DNA of 64,000 nt from Cordilura impudica (GCA_963682025.1 OY821519.1:252886116-252950115); one strand, 5' to 3'. Positions 31,676 to 45,180 are shown, numbered from the stretch's first letter. Translations and numbers: made by a program. Notes: a model not told the origin generated them from the sequence alone.

Positions 31676-31961
31676 AAACCATACAGGACGGGGAGAATCG
31701 GCTACATATAGAGGTTGCGGTGAGGATGATGAAACGCTAGAACACTACCAGCCTGTTGGGTCTTAGTGAGATATGCTGGAAACCATTCAGGAAATTGGCA
31801 GATAAAACAGAATTTCTAAGTTAATATAGGGGAGAAACCGGGTGAATATGGAGATGCAGAGCGCAAAACAAGCCGACTCTCTGGCTTTAGTGTATATTCG
31901 GGTACAACGGCTATGAGCTATGTGTAAACACAGCTTCTCTTGTCAACATAACCTAACCTAA
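31676..31961 (+). pseudogene. Non-LTR retrotransposon 3' fragment
   Basis: A short plus-strand frame reads TYRGCGEDDETLEHYQPVGS before a stop. This is the Cys/His box found near the end of many LINE-type polyproteins (CxxC..ET.EH). About 190 bases later the segment ends in AACATAACCTAACCTAA, a tail typical of several insect non-LTR families. It is 5'-truncated and abuts a truncated mini-me-like copy. Confidence 0.6.
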
Positions 31962-32039
31962 GCCGTTGTTGAATTATGGTTTATATATAAGATAGCCGTG
32001 ACTTAAGGGGAGACCCAAGTTACGAACCTGCAGAAAACT

Positions 32040-32665
32040 ATTTTTATACCCTATGTGGTTAGGGCATAATGAGTTTGTGCTGATGTTTGTATATACCAAA
32101 AAAATATTGCACCTAAACCAGGCTTTTATTATACAGATTGACTCAGAATCACTTTCTGAGACGATTTAGCGATGTCTGTCCGTCCGTCCGTCTGTCTGTT
32201 CGTCTATGTGCGACCTTGTAATCAAACTATAGGTTGCAAATATGTTTTGGTGAAATTTCATATATAAGCTTCTATCTGACATAGGATGAACCCTACTGAA
32301 AATGGTAAAAATGGGTGCATGTTTAGACCTAGTCCCCATTCAAATGACCCCTATGAGATCGACTTAACTTACCATAAGATCTAAATTTCAAATTGGGTTT
32401 GAACAGTAGTCCAAAAATGAACTCTATAAGACAATTCTTAATTAGACCTATCAAAAACAAACATATTCCACAGATTGTTCTCCAATTCGGTTTTATATGT
32501 TTTTGTAAAAAATAATTGACTTTACCAAATATGGTCAGGATCGGCCCTCATAAATATGGCAACCGATATGTACTTTTTCAGATCTAGAGATTAATATAAT
32601 TTAGTTGGGCCTAAGACTAATTATCTAAACGCATGGTATAGACTATAATTTTCTAACTGGTTTTT
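32040..32665 (+). mobile_element. mini-me-like repeat copy F
   Basis: In the GTCC orientation: TTTATACCCTATGTGGTTAG at the left, GTCCGTCCGTCCGTCTGTCTG at about 32177, and CGCATGGTATAGACTATAAT at the right. It is diverged, with internal loss, and the palindrome is gone. Confidence 0.65.
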
Positions 32666-32689
32666 TTTTTTAAATGTCTTTCAAATGAA

Positions 32690-33209
32690 AATTTTTAAGT
32701 TGAAAAGTACCAGTTTTCTCATTTTTGGCCGTTTTTATCCCTTAAATTCTCTAATTACAATTTATTTATTCTTGGCCGTTGTTTGTGTCTTTGGTGGAAT
32801 CTACATACCACTTACACTTACAGGCCGATATTATCCCCTTAACACCCAAATTTCCAAAAGTTTTCCTTTCATTTGATGTTTCTGTCTCTATTCTAATCAA
32901 TACGTTTGTTTAGAAGATAAAAAATGTACAATTTTTCCCCTGTTTGGCAGTTTTCCCCCTTAAATGGCCGGATTTCGAAAAAAAAATTAAACCCCAGCCA
33001 ATGTTTGCATCTCGGAAGGATTCTACACATCAATTTTCATGTTCCTAGATTCATTTGATACCATTCCCCCTCCTTTTTTTTTTGCACATTTTTGCACCCT
33101 TAATGTACGAAATTCAAAAATCCTTTCTTAGTGGATCATTACGTCGACAGGGGAACCTACAGTTCAAGTTCCAAGTTTCTGGGTCGAAGGGTTTCGGCTT
33201 ACACGCAAC

Positions 33210-33210
<1 letters not shown>
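32690..33210. repeat. Diverged tandem repeat with CCCCCTTAA motif
   Basis: A phrase of the type GCAGTTTTCCCCCTTAA followed by GGCCGGATTTCGAAAA returns about four times (near 32730, 32822, 32947 and 33087), about 90-140 bases apart, with strong divergence. Small frames in it are not credible genes. Confidence 0.5.
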
Positions 33211-33213
<3 letters not shown>

Positions 33214-33240
<27 letters not shown>

Positions 33241-33241
33241 A
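33214..33241. repeat. (TA)n microsatellite
   Basis: An uninterrupted TA run of about 13 repeats. Confidence 0.9.
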
Positions 33242-33289
33242 AATCTTGCCAGAAATCATGGCTTACTATTTAGTATATTTTTAAGCAAG

Positions 33290-34120
33290 TCGTTTCTGAA
33301 AGAGAATAACAAGGCTTAATACTAATTTTTTTTATTAAAGGCATAATATTAATTTAATCTTGATTATTATCAGGGCTTAGTGCTGTATCAAATCTAGGTT
33401 TAAATAAAAATAAACTCTTGTTTATGATCGGGGCTTAATATTGTATTCAATCTTGGATTAATATTTTATCAAACCTGAATTTATTACGTGATTTAATATT
33501 TTAACAAATTTTGGCTCAATTAGTGGCTATCTGTATATTGTATAAGATCATGGCTTAATATTTATAACATATATTCACTAAAATCGTAGCTTAATAGTAT
33601 ACTAAATATATAATGGCTTAGCAATATATTAAGTCTTGATTATCAAGCATGGCTTAATTTTTTTTTTGCAAATTTTTATGCTAATCGTAATACAAAAATA
33701 TTTTTTTATTATCCAGGTTTAAGGTTACATTAAACCAAGCTTTAATGTTAATTTTTAAAATCAAGGCTTAATATTATTATAATCTTCATTATTATCAGGG
33801 CTTAACATTATAATAAATCTAGATTTAATTATAAATAAAATCTTGTTTATAATCAGGGCTTAATTATATTCAATCATGGCTTAAAACTTTATCAAACCCT
33901 GACTTATATCATATCTTAAATCTTGTTTCAAATTATGCCGAGGTAATGTACAAAATATTACTTTACATCTTAACTTAAATGGGAACTTCATAAAATATCA
34001 ACTCTTGATTAAAATACGGCCTTAAAATCATATTAAATCTTAACTGTATTGATATTTTAATATCATTTTCAATGATGGTTTCATATTATGTCAAATCTGG
34101 ATACAAATTTTAGCTTAATA
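33290..34120. repeat. Diverged tandem array with GGCTTAATATT motif
   Basis: The phrase CAGGGCTTAATATT...AATCTTGGATT and variants recurs about every 40-100 bases. It resembles the larger array at 35640-38500, which has the same TTAA/CTTAA flavour. No coding sense was seen. Confidence 0.6.
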
Positions 34121-35639
34121 TACATATTATCAAAACTGAATTTCAATCATTTTATATTGCCTTTATCCTTTGTTTTGTCTATCAATCGCCGTTTAAAAAG
34201 TGGCATTTTATTCACAAAAGTTAAACTCGTTAGTTTAAAATTTAGCATTTTGCAGCTGATACAAGTATTTTGAAGCTTCTCAAATCCCATAAATTTATAT
34301 TTTGACGTTGTTATTCATTGTTGGAAAATATATTAATTTTTCTCTTTAGTTTTATTTTGTTACATGAATTTCGTCTGTCTTCCTTCCTACCGCATACATG
34401 CATGGTTAGTAATTTGGCTTTTAACGACTGTCTCAGAATAACAACCACAAAATATTAAAGTTTATGGCTGACATTGTCTCGCATTGTAAACTGATATTTT
34501 GGCACAAAGCAACGTAAGAGAATGAGTTAAAATATAAAGAATACATGACATATTTGCTGTTACAGTTATAGTCACGTTAATGTTATTGCTGCTGCTGCTG
34601 CTGGTCGTAACGACGATGATGGCTATGACGTAGACTAGTAAAATTTATGTTACTTAATTTGTTGCATGTTTTATAACGGCAATGAAAATATAAAACAAGT
34701 GATATCCAACAAGAAAATATGACAAATTTTTAAACGATAATATGGAGAAATGTGTAGAAGGAAGCCGAACTTCACACCACATTAAGGTCAAATTAAATAA
34801 TGAAGGAATTCTTTTTAAAGAACACTCAAAACAAAAATTAAAGACATAATTTTATAGCTTTTCCTTGTTTTATTTCAATATAATTTTTTCGTGACAATAT
34901 CCCTTAAGTCTTATTTAGTTGTAACATTAACCTTGACAACTGAGACATTTTGTTGTGGAACAAAATGAAAGTCTTTCACTTAGTTTGAACAAAATTTCTA
35001 ATATTTCCATAATATTCTGTATAATCTTGTCTGTTGCCATAGCCGTTTACAAATATTAAAATAAGCAAGAAAATTTACAAAAATCAAGTGCAAAATGATA
35101 TCACATTATCTTGAAAGCAATGTTTTTGTTGTTGTCATCCTTCAGAGATCTTTCAGTTGATTTTTTTTTTCCAACATTTACGTAGAGTGCACTTCAACAA
35201 CAACCCGGTTAACAATCTTAATCATCATCTAATATGATGGCCTTTTGTCAATGTTTAATATTTAAATATACAGTTTTTGACAGCAAGAGAAGCCAGAAGC
35301 AAAATTCTAGAAGGGAAGTCTACTAAGCAAAATATATAATTGACTTTTAACTCACTCATTAGCAGAAATATTTGAATCAAACATTAATCTAATAAAGTTA
35401 AGCTAATGTACTATGATTCATACAAATGTGATACACTTGGATGTCATTAAAAGACGGAAGGACGGACATCGTCATATAAATCGATCAGTATAACAAAAAA
35501 TATTTCCAGGTCAGGTACCAAGTAATAGTGTAGAATATAAAAACTCAGTATTATACAAGGATAGAAGCCATACCTCTGGAAAATATTTAGTTGATATACA
35601 TAAAATTCAAAATTTGTTCTGATATTTCTTAGATATTCA
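34121..35639. other. Mostly unclassified DNA
   Basis: No supported gene. A GCTGCTGCTGCTGCTG run lies near 34587-34602. A short mini-me-like scrap (GACGGAAGGACGGACATCGT, about 35449-35533) is the only recognised repeat. Confidence 0.4.
35449..35533 (-). mobile_element. mini-me-like repeat scrap J
   Basis: Retains only the GGAC tract and the following ATCGATCAGTATAACAAA, then TTCCAGGTCAGG...AGAATATAAA, which is the right-hand end of the family. Confidence 0.5.
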
Positions 35640-35868
35640 AGGCCTGGATTTCAGCCCACATTTTGTCTGATTTTAATCCAATATTTAAGTCAAGCTCTAG
35701 AAACGATCGATATTAAAGTTAAGCCATGATTTATATCAAGACAACCGACTACTGAGTTCAAGCTCCCAAAGCCTGACTTAACTTGCCTTGAACTCAAAAT
35801 TAGTTATGGCATAACACTAAAAATGAAATTAGGCTCCCGAAAGTGCTGCATTCAATATTTTAATTAAT

Positions 35869-36410
35869 ACTAGCAGAGTCCAGCACTCGGAATTCAAGTG
35901 CAAATTCTAGGAAATTTTATTTTTGCATTCAATTTTTTTCTTTCATTCTTTTCTTAATCTATATATGTAAGTATATATAAAATTTATGAAAATTTAAATA
36001 AAATTCATTAAATTGTGAATTTGTAAATAAAATTCATTAAACTCCATTACAAATATTTGTTGAACACACGGAATATATATAAATGGGTTTGTTAATAAAT
36101 AAATTTATAAAACCTTAAAAGTATGCTAATCAATTTTAGACAATTCACAATTCAACACAGGGTAACACGTTAGTAAATTTAATAAGCACACACACAGCAT
36201 TGTATAGTTGTATGTGTTTTATTAATGGCTTAGGAGGAACTTTAAATGATTATTACTGCAAAAAATATACCAGATGGTTCACATCTGCAAAAATGATGCA
36301 CATCTGCAAAGAAAGACCTTTCAAATGGTATGTTTTTTTTTTCAAAATCGATTGATAACTAAGAGCGTAGAAGGAGTCCTTAGCTTTGGCTATTAATATT
36401 ATAGATGAAT
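35869..36410 (+). repeat. R2 dispersed repeat, long copy
   Basis: From AGAGTCCAGCACTCGGAATT to GGCTATTAATATTATAGATG. It is about 540 bp, longer than the 380-bp copy because of an internal stretch (AAATAAAATTCATTAAA, GAACACACGGAATATATA) that is also present at 6265-6400. Confidence 0.65.
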
Positions 36411-38500
36411 CCACTATTTAACTCGCTTCCATAAAATATATTAATCTTGGACTGAAACCGCGTTTCTGTTTGATGTGAAATTTTTAAACTAACATTAAAC
36501 TAAATTTTGTTAAATCAAACTATTCAGGGTTCTAAAATATATTAAGATCGACTTAAATTCTAAAAAAAAGTAGGCCTTCCATACAATTTAGCAAACCATG
36601 ATTGAAATCAAGATTCTGTGTGAAGAAAGGAAGTCAAGCTGAAGAAAAATTTAACAATTAATTTTACATCCCAAAAAATTTCAAGCTAGGCTTAAGTTCA
36701 AAACTCGGCTTGGCATAAGCCAGTAATAAAAAATAAAAGTACCAGGAAAAATTATGTTTTTTAATAAAATTAAAAATTTTAATTTATATATACTCGAATC
36801 CACTTTCTAAATCGATTTCGTGAAATATATTGAGCTTGGATTGAAGTTGCAAATAATTAATTCTTTACTGAATTCAAAATTTTAATTTAATTCCTTATAA
36901 TTCCACTTTTAACACAGTCGCATGAACTATATTAAGCTTGAATTAAGACCGAAGTTCTGTTTAATATTAAATTTACTAAACTGGAATTAAACTCAATTTT
37001 TCAATTTAAGCTATTCAGAGTTCTGAGAAAATATTAAGCTCGATTTATAAAACAAATTAAGATCCGGAAAATGTATAACGTGCAGCTCCACAATGACTGT
37101 TAATTTCCAAAAATATATTAATCTAGGCTTAAACTTTAAATTTAGTTAAGATCCTGTAAATTAATAATTTTTTACTGAATTCAAAATTTTTATTAAAATT
37201 CACTTGAAGACACTATTTAAGCCGGCCTCGTGTAAAATAGTAAGCTTGGATTAAGATCGATTATAAAATTACTAAACCAGCATTAAACTAAATTTCGTTA
37301 AATAAGCTAGTCAGAGTTTTGACTATATCTTAAGCTCGACTTAAATTCTAAAAGAAATAAAGCTTCTGTAAACAACTTTAAGCCTCTACATAAATCAAGA
37401 TTTTGTCTGACTGAAAACACCACGAAAGTCAAGTTCGGCAAAAAAAATTTAGTTAAAACTGAATTCCACAATGAACTTGAATTGCGCAAAATATATTAAG
37501 CTAGGCTTAAACTAAAAATTCGCAGTGGCATTAGCCACTAATGCAGTTAAGTTCCTGAATATAATTAATTTTTTATTGAATTAAAATTTTTAATTTAAAT
37601 CCAAATGAATGCACTATTTGAATCGGTCTCGTGAAATATTAAGCTTGGCTTAAAGTCAAAATTATGTTTTATATTAAATATACTAAACCAGCATCAAATT
37701 CAGATTTTTCGAGATTAAGCTAGTCAAAGTTCAGACAAAATATTAAGCTCGGCTTAAATTTTAAGAGAAGTTAAGCTCCTGGAAAGTTTTTTAACCCATA
37801 ATACAACTCAAGATACTATCTGTCATTAATAGAGTACTATAGTTAAGCTCCTGAAAAATATTAAGTTCGATTTGAATTCAATGAAGAACGTCAATTTCCG
37901 AATATATATTAAGCTAAGCTTAAACTTAAAATTTGGTTTGGCATTAGCAAATAATGCAGTTAAGCTCCTCTCGTATTAAATATATATTTAATAAAATTCA
38001 GTTTTGGCAAATCAAGAAAGTCGTGGATGTGAAAAAATTAAACTCAACTGAAATTCTAAATGAAATTAAGCTCCTAAAAAATGTGAGGGCTTCAAATAAG
38101 TAACGATTTTGCTTGAATGAATGAGACCACCATTTAAATAGACATTCTGTACGTTATGAAATTAGAAAACTAAAAATAAAGTTACATTTGTGGAATTAAG
38201 TCATTATTTTGAAGACAAAATCATGGAAAACAGTGTTAAGCTATGATTTAATACAAGATTCCTTTAGAAAGTAAGCTCAGGTAAATTTGAATTTAGAATT
38301 AAATTCCACAAGTAACGCTTCCACAAACAAATGGAAAGCTGGACTTGAGCTCAAAATTATGTATAACCTTAAGCCATGTACAATGAGAACATTCGGAAAT
38401 AATGCATTTTTTTAATTAAAATTTTTTATTAACATATGACAATTAGACTAGGCGAAAACCAGTCTACAAAAAATATATTAAGCTCGAATTAAAACCAAGA
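36411..38500. repeat. Diverged satellite-like array, ~300-400-bp unit
   Basis: A composite unit recurs at about 36413, 36803, 37211 and 37614. Each has CACTATTTAA-TCG-CTCGTGAAATAT, AAGCTTGGATTAAGA, TAAACCAGCATTAAACTAAA, TTAAGCTAGTCAGAGTTCTG and TTAAGCTCGACTTAAATTCT. Smaller CTTAA/TTAAGCT submotifs run throughout, and similar sequence starts at 35640 and continues faintly to 39720. Divergence is high, so it is an old array. Confidence 0.65.
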
Positions 38501-38549
38501 TAATATATATCTTTTTGTAGTAAAGCTATTGATAAATCTGTGTAAATCT

Positions 38550-39252
38550 GTTTTCTGGAATAACCACGTATGTCCATTTTTGTCAGTTTTGAGTTAATGA
38601 TGCCAAATATATTAATTTTTAACGCTCTTTACATGTGTTCAATTTTTTTTATTTAAATGTTGACCATTTCTGAGTTTTTTCTTTAAATAACGGCGTAACT
38701 TAAACGTTTATTAAATTAATTTGCAGCACTAACGACGTATATCAACCTACGTTTGATCGCTGACAAATTATTTTCTCAGAAAACGACACATAGCGACATA
38801 CGTTGTTATTAATGAAAAAAAAAACTGCAAAATAATTTTGGATTAGTTTTCAGTGTATAACCACTTGTAAAAACTTGTGTGTTTATTTCTGATATTTTTT
38901 GTCACCATTATTTTTGATACGTTATACTAATTCCCGTTAACTTTTTGTTGACGAACAAAAAAATCCATTTTTCAAGCAACAACAAAGAAAACGACGTTTG
39001 TCGACATAAGTTGTTTTATTTGCACACACTTTAAGAGTAATTTACATATTGTTTTTTCGTCCTTCTCTAGGATCTATTCCTCTGAAGATTTTTGACTCAA
39101 AATTTTATATAAAGTATTTATTGCCCATAACTGCAGGACTGTTAAATAAAATGTTCTAAAAACTTTATATCGAGCCCATAATTTCAAATATAACGTTTTT
39201 TGGCTCCCCTGAACATTTTGATTTTATGACATACGCGGTTATTCTAGAAAAC
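38550..39252. mobile_element. 703-bp foldback-type element
   Basis: The left end GTTTTCTGGAATAACCACGT (then ATGTC) is matched in inverse at the right end by GACATACGCGGTTATTC followed by TAGAAAAC, 25 bases with two mismatches. The interior has several related phrases with AACGACG and GACATA.GTTG. No target-site duplication was resolved and there is no coding frame. Confidence 0.6.
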
Positions 39253-40044
39253 CACAGAAATATTATATTAGACTCCAATCGAAAATTTGTATATATATGA
39301 AGCAACGATTAAAGTCGGTTTGCAGAAAACTATTAAGCTAGGCTTAAGCCAAGTTTTTTAATAGTATAACTTCAAAGCCATGATTGAACTCAAAATCTTG
39401 AAAATTCTTAAGATTTTATTCAATAAAGTTTACGATACTGTATGATATTTAGTAATATTAAGTCCAGATTTAATTTATAAATTTAAATAAATGTTTAAAG
39501 TGATAGTTCTACACTATATAAAACCACGATTTTGGTTTTCAGTTTTATGCAACACCGAAATTTACTTACAAGAAAATATTAAGCAGTGATCCTGAGTTAC
39601 GTACAACCTATAAAGCCATAATCCCATCTTATATATTATTCCATATTATTCATCATTATTCCCATAATAAATTAAAATATTAAGCCATAATTTCGGCTTA
39701 CATATAAGTACATGTTATGTTCTACATAAACGTCGGAAGTCTATGTAATTAATGATGTATTGATCGCAATGATAAGCAACGATCATTGTCTGTCAACACT
39801 AATATTTAGTTGAATTTGTATTACAAAATGCAACTATTCCAGCCACTGAAGACGAGAAATGTATTAATAAAAAATATGCGGTTTAAGTTGAAAGACAAGT
39901 TAATATTAAACTACAGCCATAGCTAAGGCAGCTGATGAAGCCATGACTGCACTCAATTACAATCCGAAGTTGTAGGCACATGTCCTATATTCCTCCTGAT
40001 ATAACAAGCCACCATTTCATATAGAATCGATTAAAATAACACAA
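39253..40044. other. Array remnants and unclassified DNA
   Basis: Up to about 39720 the sequence still contains TTAAGCTAGGCTTAAGCC and TTAAGCCATAATTTCGG phrases of the preceding array. Beyond that nothing is recognised. Confidence 0.4.
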
Positions 40045-40300
40045 GGTTTTCTTAAAAAAAATTCCTTACCTTAAAGAAGACAATTTTCTTAAGAAAATAT
40101 CTTTTCTGCAAAAAGTACATTTTCTTAAAGCAGATTTTCCAAAAAAAAAAAAAAACGTAAATGAAGTACTTTTTCTTAAAAAATAACTTTTCCTCAAAAA
40201 AGTACGTTTTCTGAAATAAGTACGTTTTCTTAAATATGTACATTTCATTTAAAAAGCAGTTTATGTAAATATGTTTTTTCCTAAAAAGGTTTCATTTCTT
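40045..40300 (-). repeat. Degenerate 18-bp minisatellite, block 3 (reverse)
   Basis: Units of the CTTAAAAAAGTACCTTTT form, the reverse orientation. It is interrupted at 40303 by a mini-me-like copy and resumes after it. Confidence 0.8.
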
Positions 40301-40302
40301 AA

Positions 40303-41068
40303 ACAAGTAAGAAACTTATGGTTGGTCTAGACCGACTATACGATACCCTATACCATGTCCTAACTCTTAGGCCCAACTAACTGGACATACAAAATAAGCA
40401 AACACCAAATTTGAGTCTGATTTTAATTCATTTTTTTGGCTGCAGATATGAAAAAGTTCATATCGGATGCTATATCTATATGGGGACTAGGTCCGAAAAT
40501 GGACCGATCCTGATCATGTTTGGTTAAGTCTCTTGTATTTTGCAAAAATATATACAAACAAAATCTGAGAAGAATCAGTGCAATATTTTTGTTTTTTAAT
40601 AGATTTAAGTGAAGATCGGGAAGCAGCTCTATATGGGGCTAAAGGGATCATTTTTGGACTACTCATTAATGGACGTAATGAACGCATACAAAACCCAATT
40701 TGAGTAAGATCTATATGACAATTTGGATCTTATGGCAATTTATGTCGATTTCATAGGGGTAATTTGTATGGGGGCTAGGTCTGAACATGGACCGATTCTC
40801 ACCAATTTCAATAGCGTTCATTCCGTGGCCGATAAAAGCTTATTTACCAAATTTCATCAATATATATTAATATTTGCAACCTGCAGTTTGATTACAAGCT
40901 TTACATGGACACACAGACGGACGGACGGACGGACGGACGGACATTGTTAAATCAACTCAGAAAGTGATTCTGATTCGATCGGTATAATTAAAGATGGGTC
41001 TAGGTCAAATATTTTTGGTTGTTACAAACAGCAGCACAAAGTCATTATACCCAAACCATATAGTGGTA
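40303..41068 (-). mobile_element. mini-me-like repeat copy G
   Basis: Starts ACAAGTAAGAAACTTATGG, with a nearly intact palindrome (TTGGTCTAGACCGACTATAC), a long (CGGA)n tract near 40918-40945, and a GTATGGGGTATAAAA end. It was inserted into the minisatellite. Confidence 0.8.
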
Positions 41069-42100
41069 TGGGGTATAAAAAGTATATTTTCTTAAAAATG
41101 TGCCTCTCTTAAAAAAATCAGTTTTTCTTAAAAAAAAACTAAATTTCTTTTTTAAATGGTGCATATCCTGAAAGAAGTAAAATATCTTAAAAGTACCTTT
41201 TCTTAAAAAACGGCATTTTCTTGAAAATGTACAATTTCTTAAAAAGTCAGAATATGTACTTTAAATTACATTACATAATTACGTTCTCCTAAAATAGTGT
41301 ATTTTTAAGAAAGTATCTTTATAAAAAATTTCTTTTTTGAAATAAGTACATTTTCGTGAAGAATTTCCTCTTCTTAAAAAAGTAACTTTTCTCAAAAGTT
41401 CAGTTTCTTAAAAAGCAAATTTTTTAAAATAGTACGCTATTTTTTTTAAAGTACCTTTACTTAAAAAAACTACATTATTTACAAAAAAAACCCTTTTTTA
41501 AAAAAGTACCTTTTAAAAATATTAACGTTCCTTAATAAAGTAAATAGTAGCTTTAAATTAGTACCTTTTTGAAATAAAGTTCCTTTTTTTAAAAAATTAC
41601 CTTTTCTTTAAAATATACCTTTCATTAAAAACTAACTTTTCTTTAAAAGACTAAAACAGTACCTTTTCTTAAAAAAGTACCTTTTCTTAAAAACGTTAAT
41701 TTGGTTAAAAAATATCATATTCTAAAGAAGTAGCTTTTCTGAAAAGAGTAAGTTTTCTTGAAATAGTTAATTTTCCTAAAAAAAGTACATTTTCTTCAAC
41801 AAGCACTTTCTCTTAGAAACGTACTTTTCCAGACAAGAAAACTATTTTTCTTGAAATAGTTGATTTTCGTTAATTAGTATATTTTCCTTAAAAGGACCTT
41901 TTCTTAAAAGATTTTCTGAAAAAATCAACTTTTTAAAAACTACCTTTTCTTAAAAAAGTACTTTTTCATAAAAAAGAAAATTTTCTTAAAAAGGACAATT
42001 ACTTTAAAAAAGTGCCTTATGTAATAAGTACATTTCCTTAAAAAAGCATTTTATTAAAAGAGAACCTTTTCAAAAAAAATAAATTTTTTTTTAATTTTTT
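41069..42100 (-). repeat. Degenerate 18-bp minisatellite, block 4 (reverse)
   Basis: Same array as block 3, resumed after the mini-me-like insertion, with CTTAAAAAAGTACCTTTTC units. Confidence 0.85.
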
Positions 42101-42590
42101 ACTTTTGGCACATTTGTTTCAAAAATTGATCTATATTCTGCATGACAGGTTATAGAGTTGTTTCGGGTCGAGTCACCAATCCTCATCAGTAACAAAAAGC
42201 AGTAGGCTGCTGGGTGAAACGTTTTCTTCATATACCTTTGCTGTGAAACCAATGCAATGAGAAACCAAGCAAAGAGTTTTACTATTAAACCTTCCCCAAT
42301 ATAACAAACGAAATATAGAACATCTTTGCAACAAGTGTTTTTGTATATGTGTATGCTTTTGCCTACTGCAATATACTTGTTGTTTTTCTTTTTTCCTTAA
42401 AACAACTATTTGTCTTGCTAAACTTATATTTAGCGTTAACGGCATGCCTTCCGTATTATTTAGTTGTTATTTCATATTTTTACAAATGTAAAAATATTAT
42501 TTTTTTCAGGCTCAATTATTGAAGAGATAAAAAAAAAAGAATAATAATATTTATACATTTGTAAAAAAAAAAAATAGCAAATAAAAATTT
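42101..42590. other. Unclassified spacer between minisatellite blocks
   Basis: No gene or known repeat. The 90-codon minus-strand frame at 42173-42445 has no recognisable motif. Confidence 0.4.
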
Positions 42591-43440
42591 CTTTTGTTTA
42601 AAAGTACATTTCTTTAAGAAAGTAAATTTTCTTAAAATAGTACATTTCAATAAAAAAAAACCTTTTGAATAAAAATTGTATTTCTTAAAAAAGTACATTT
42701 GATTCAGTTTTAAATTTTATTCTTAAAAAAGTACACTTTATTCAAAAATAGCCATTTCCAAAAAAGTATCTTTTGCTTAAGGGTAAATTTTCTTAAAAAA
42801 GTAGCTTTTCTTAAAAGGTACCTTTCCCCAAAAAAATACATTTTCTTAAAAAGGTACATTTTAATAAAAAAAAAACTTTTTCCATAAAGAAATTAGGAAT
42901 AAGCACATTATAAGCAAAAATAACCATTTCTATAAAAATTAAAATTTCCGAAAAATTCATTTCGTTAAGAAGTAAATTTTCTTAAAAAAGTACTTTTACT
43001 TAAAAAAGTACCTTTTTCTTAAAAAAGTAATTTTTCTTAAATAAGTACCTTTTCTTAAAAATTATCTTTTCTTAACATAGTACCTTTTCTAAAATAAGTA
43101 CCTACATATTCTTATAAAATACCCTGTCCTAAAGTTTTACCTTTTTTTAAAAAATATCTTTTCTTAAAAAGTAACTTTTCTAAATAGTACATTTTCTTAA
43201 AAAAGTACAAATTTGAAAAAAGTTAATTTTCTTATAAAAGTATCCTTTTTAAAAAGTCAAATTTAAAAAAAAGTACATTTTCTTATAAAAGTACTTTTTC
43301 TTGAAAACGCATCTTTTGTTAAAATTTTAATATTTTTTAATATTACGTTTTCTTAATTAAAGTACTTTTTTCAAGAAAAAGACCTTTCCCTAAAAAGTTC
43401 ATTTTTGAAATAAAGTCGATTTCCAATAATTATTATATGC
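42591..43440 (-). repeat. Degenerate 18-bp minisatellite, block 5 (reverse)
   Basis: CTTAAAAAAGTACATTTTC-type units, the last block in reverse orientation before the forward blocks from 52390. Confidence 0.85.
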
Positions 43441-45180
43441 CCATTCGAATTTCAAAACACAATTATCTTTTTGGAATCCTTCCTCAAATATTTAATTTGC
43501 TAAAGTTTAGATCCGTTAAACAACATTCCTTCTCTTACCTTCTTAATACTGTTAGCTGATTTGGCCTTTTGGCATTCAATGTTACCATTGCTCTAGAGGA
43601 TTTTATAATTTACATTTAATTAGGGATTGTGCTGGAGCTACAAAAAATTGCATGCTTAACGAGCGCATTATAATTTCTTTAGCTAGCGCAAATAACACGA
43701 GAATAACACAAATAATATGCAAACGGCACGATAAATGATTACGGAAAACATAATAGAAAAACATTTAAACCAAAAAAAAAAAACTACTAAATGTTATTTT
43801 GCTGGAGTAAAACCAGAATATACAGTTTGAGAAGTTCGCCCAAAGACCAACATAAATATCTAACATGTGTTGGCGTTTGTGTCTAAAACAAGCATTTACT
43901 TGCCAGTAAACCTAGAAATTTATGCAAACATACAAAAAAAAAACTACGTATGTATGTATGCCCTATACATGTCATCATCTTAACTTGTAATATAAAATAA
44001 TTTTAAGGAATTCTTCATTGTGGTTGTGACGACAATGCTGGCAAGGATTTCTTAAAGACATGTCTGAAATATTGTCTCTACACAAAAAATGCAAACGAAA
44101 TTCTAAGAATCCACTTCATTTTTCTCCTCCTAAGAGATATATCAACTTTTAGAATATCTTGGCGGAAGGCTGAAGAGAAAAAAATTTTCTATTTCCTGTA
44201 TAAAATATGATGAGGAAATATCAAAAGGATTTGTTAGCTGGCAAAGTAGAAATAAATCCTCTAGAAAAGTAGTAGAATTTTAATATGACTTGCAGAAGAC
44301 AATATCAACATTTTAAAGATAATTTCAAACCAAATGGGAATTTTAGATATTTTCAGGATACAACGGCATGTTTGCTTTATTTCAAAAAAATAAGAAAAAA
44401 CGTGGAATGAAATGTCACCAATTGAAGAAAATTTAAAAGTTTTTTAAAGTTATGGGTTGCATATGTCAAAATATTTTTTCAAATTCTATAGTCCTACCAT
44501 AAAAATTTTAAACACTAAATTTATAGTAAAAAAACGTAAAGCAAATTTAAAATGTTTAAATCATTTACATAATGCCTTTATATTTACATATATTTAATAA
44601 AAGTTATTTTCACAATTTTATCTACACATTTACACAGTTATTTGTATATAAAGCTTTTTATATTATTGCATTTATAAACTGCATTCTATCTCTTGTGTTT
44701 TTGTTTTGTTTTTTTTTTTTTATTCTCTATACTCTACTGACCTATTTAATATGCTTTAGTTTAATATGAAAAAATTATCCTAAAAGTATGCAATATGCAA
44801 AACAATTGAAGCTTTTTTTGAATTTTCATAAACACTCATAACCATGCACTTAAAACTTTAATTTTAAAGTGTTAAAATATATCAGATATTGTTTTTTTTT
44901 TATTTAAAAAATAGTTTTTAGCAAATACAATAAATAGTAGATAGAAATCTGAAATACGTGAATGTTTGTAATTGCTGCAGAGGTGAACATACAATTACGC
45001 AATAGTCATGGTTCGAAAATTATAAAAAAAAATTCGTTACAAAAGGACTACAAAATTTTAATATATACAGTCTGCCCATATTTGGAATGGCAACAGGCCA
45101 AATCAATCAAAACGAAAAAGAAGAATTTAAAATTGAGTCAACTTTTAGGCTTTAGGAAATAACGCCCAATAAACAGTGAT
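43441..45180. other. Unclassified AT-rich DNA
   Basis: No supported gene. The frames at 44572 and 44962 are hydrophobic or Lys-rich without recognisable motifs. No repeat family was recognised. Confidence 0.4.
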
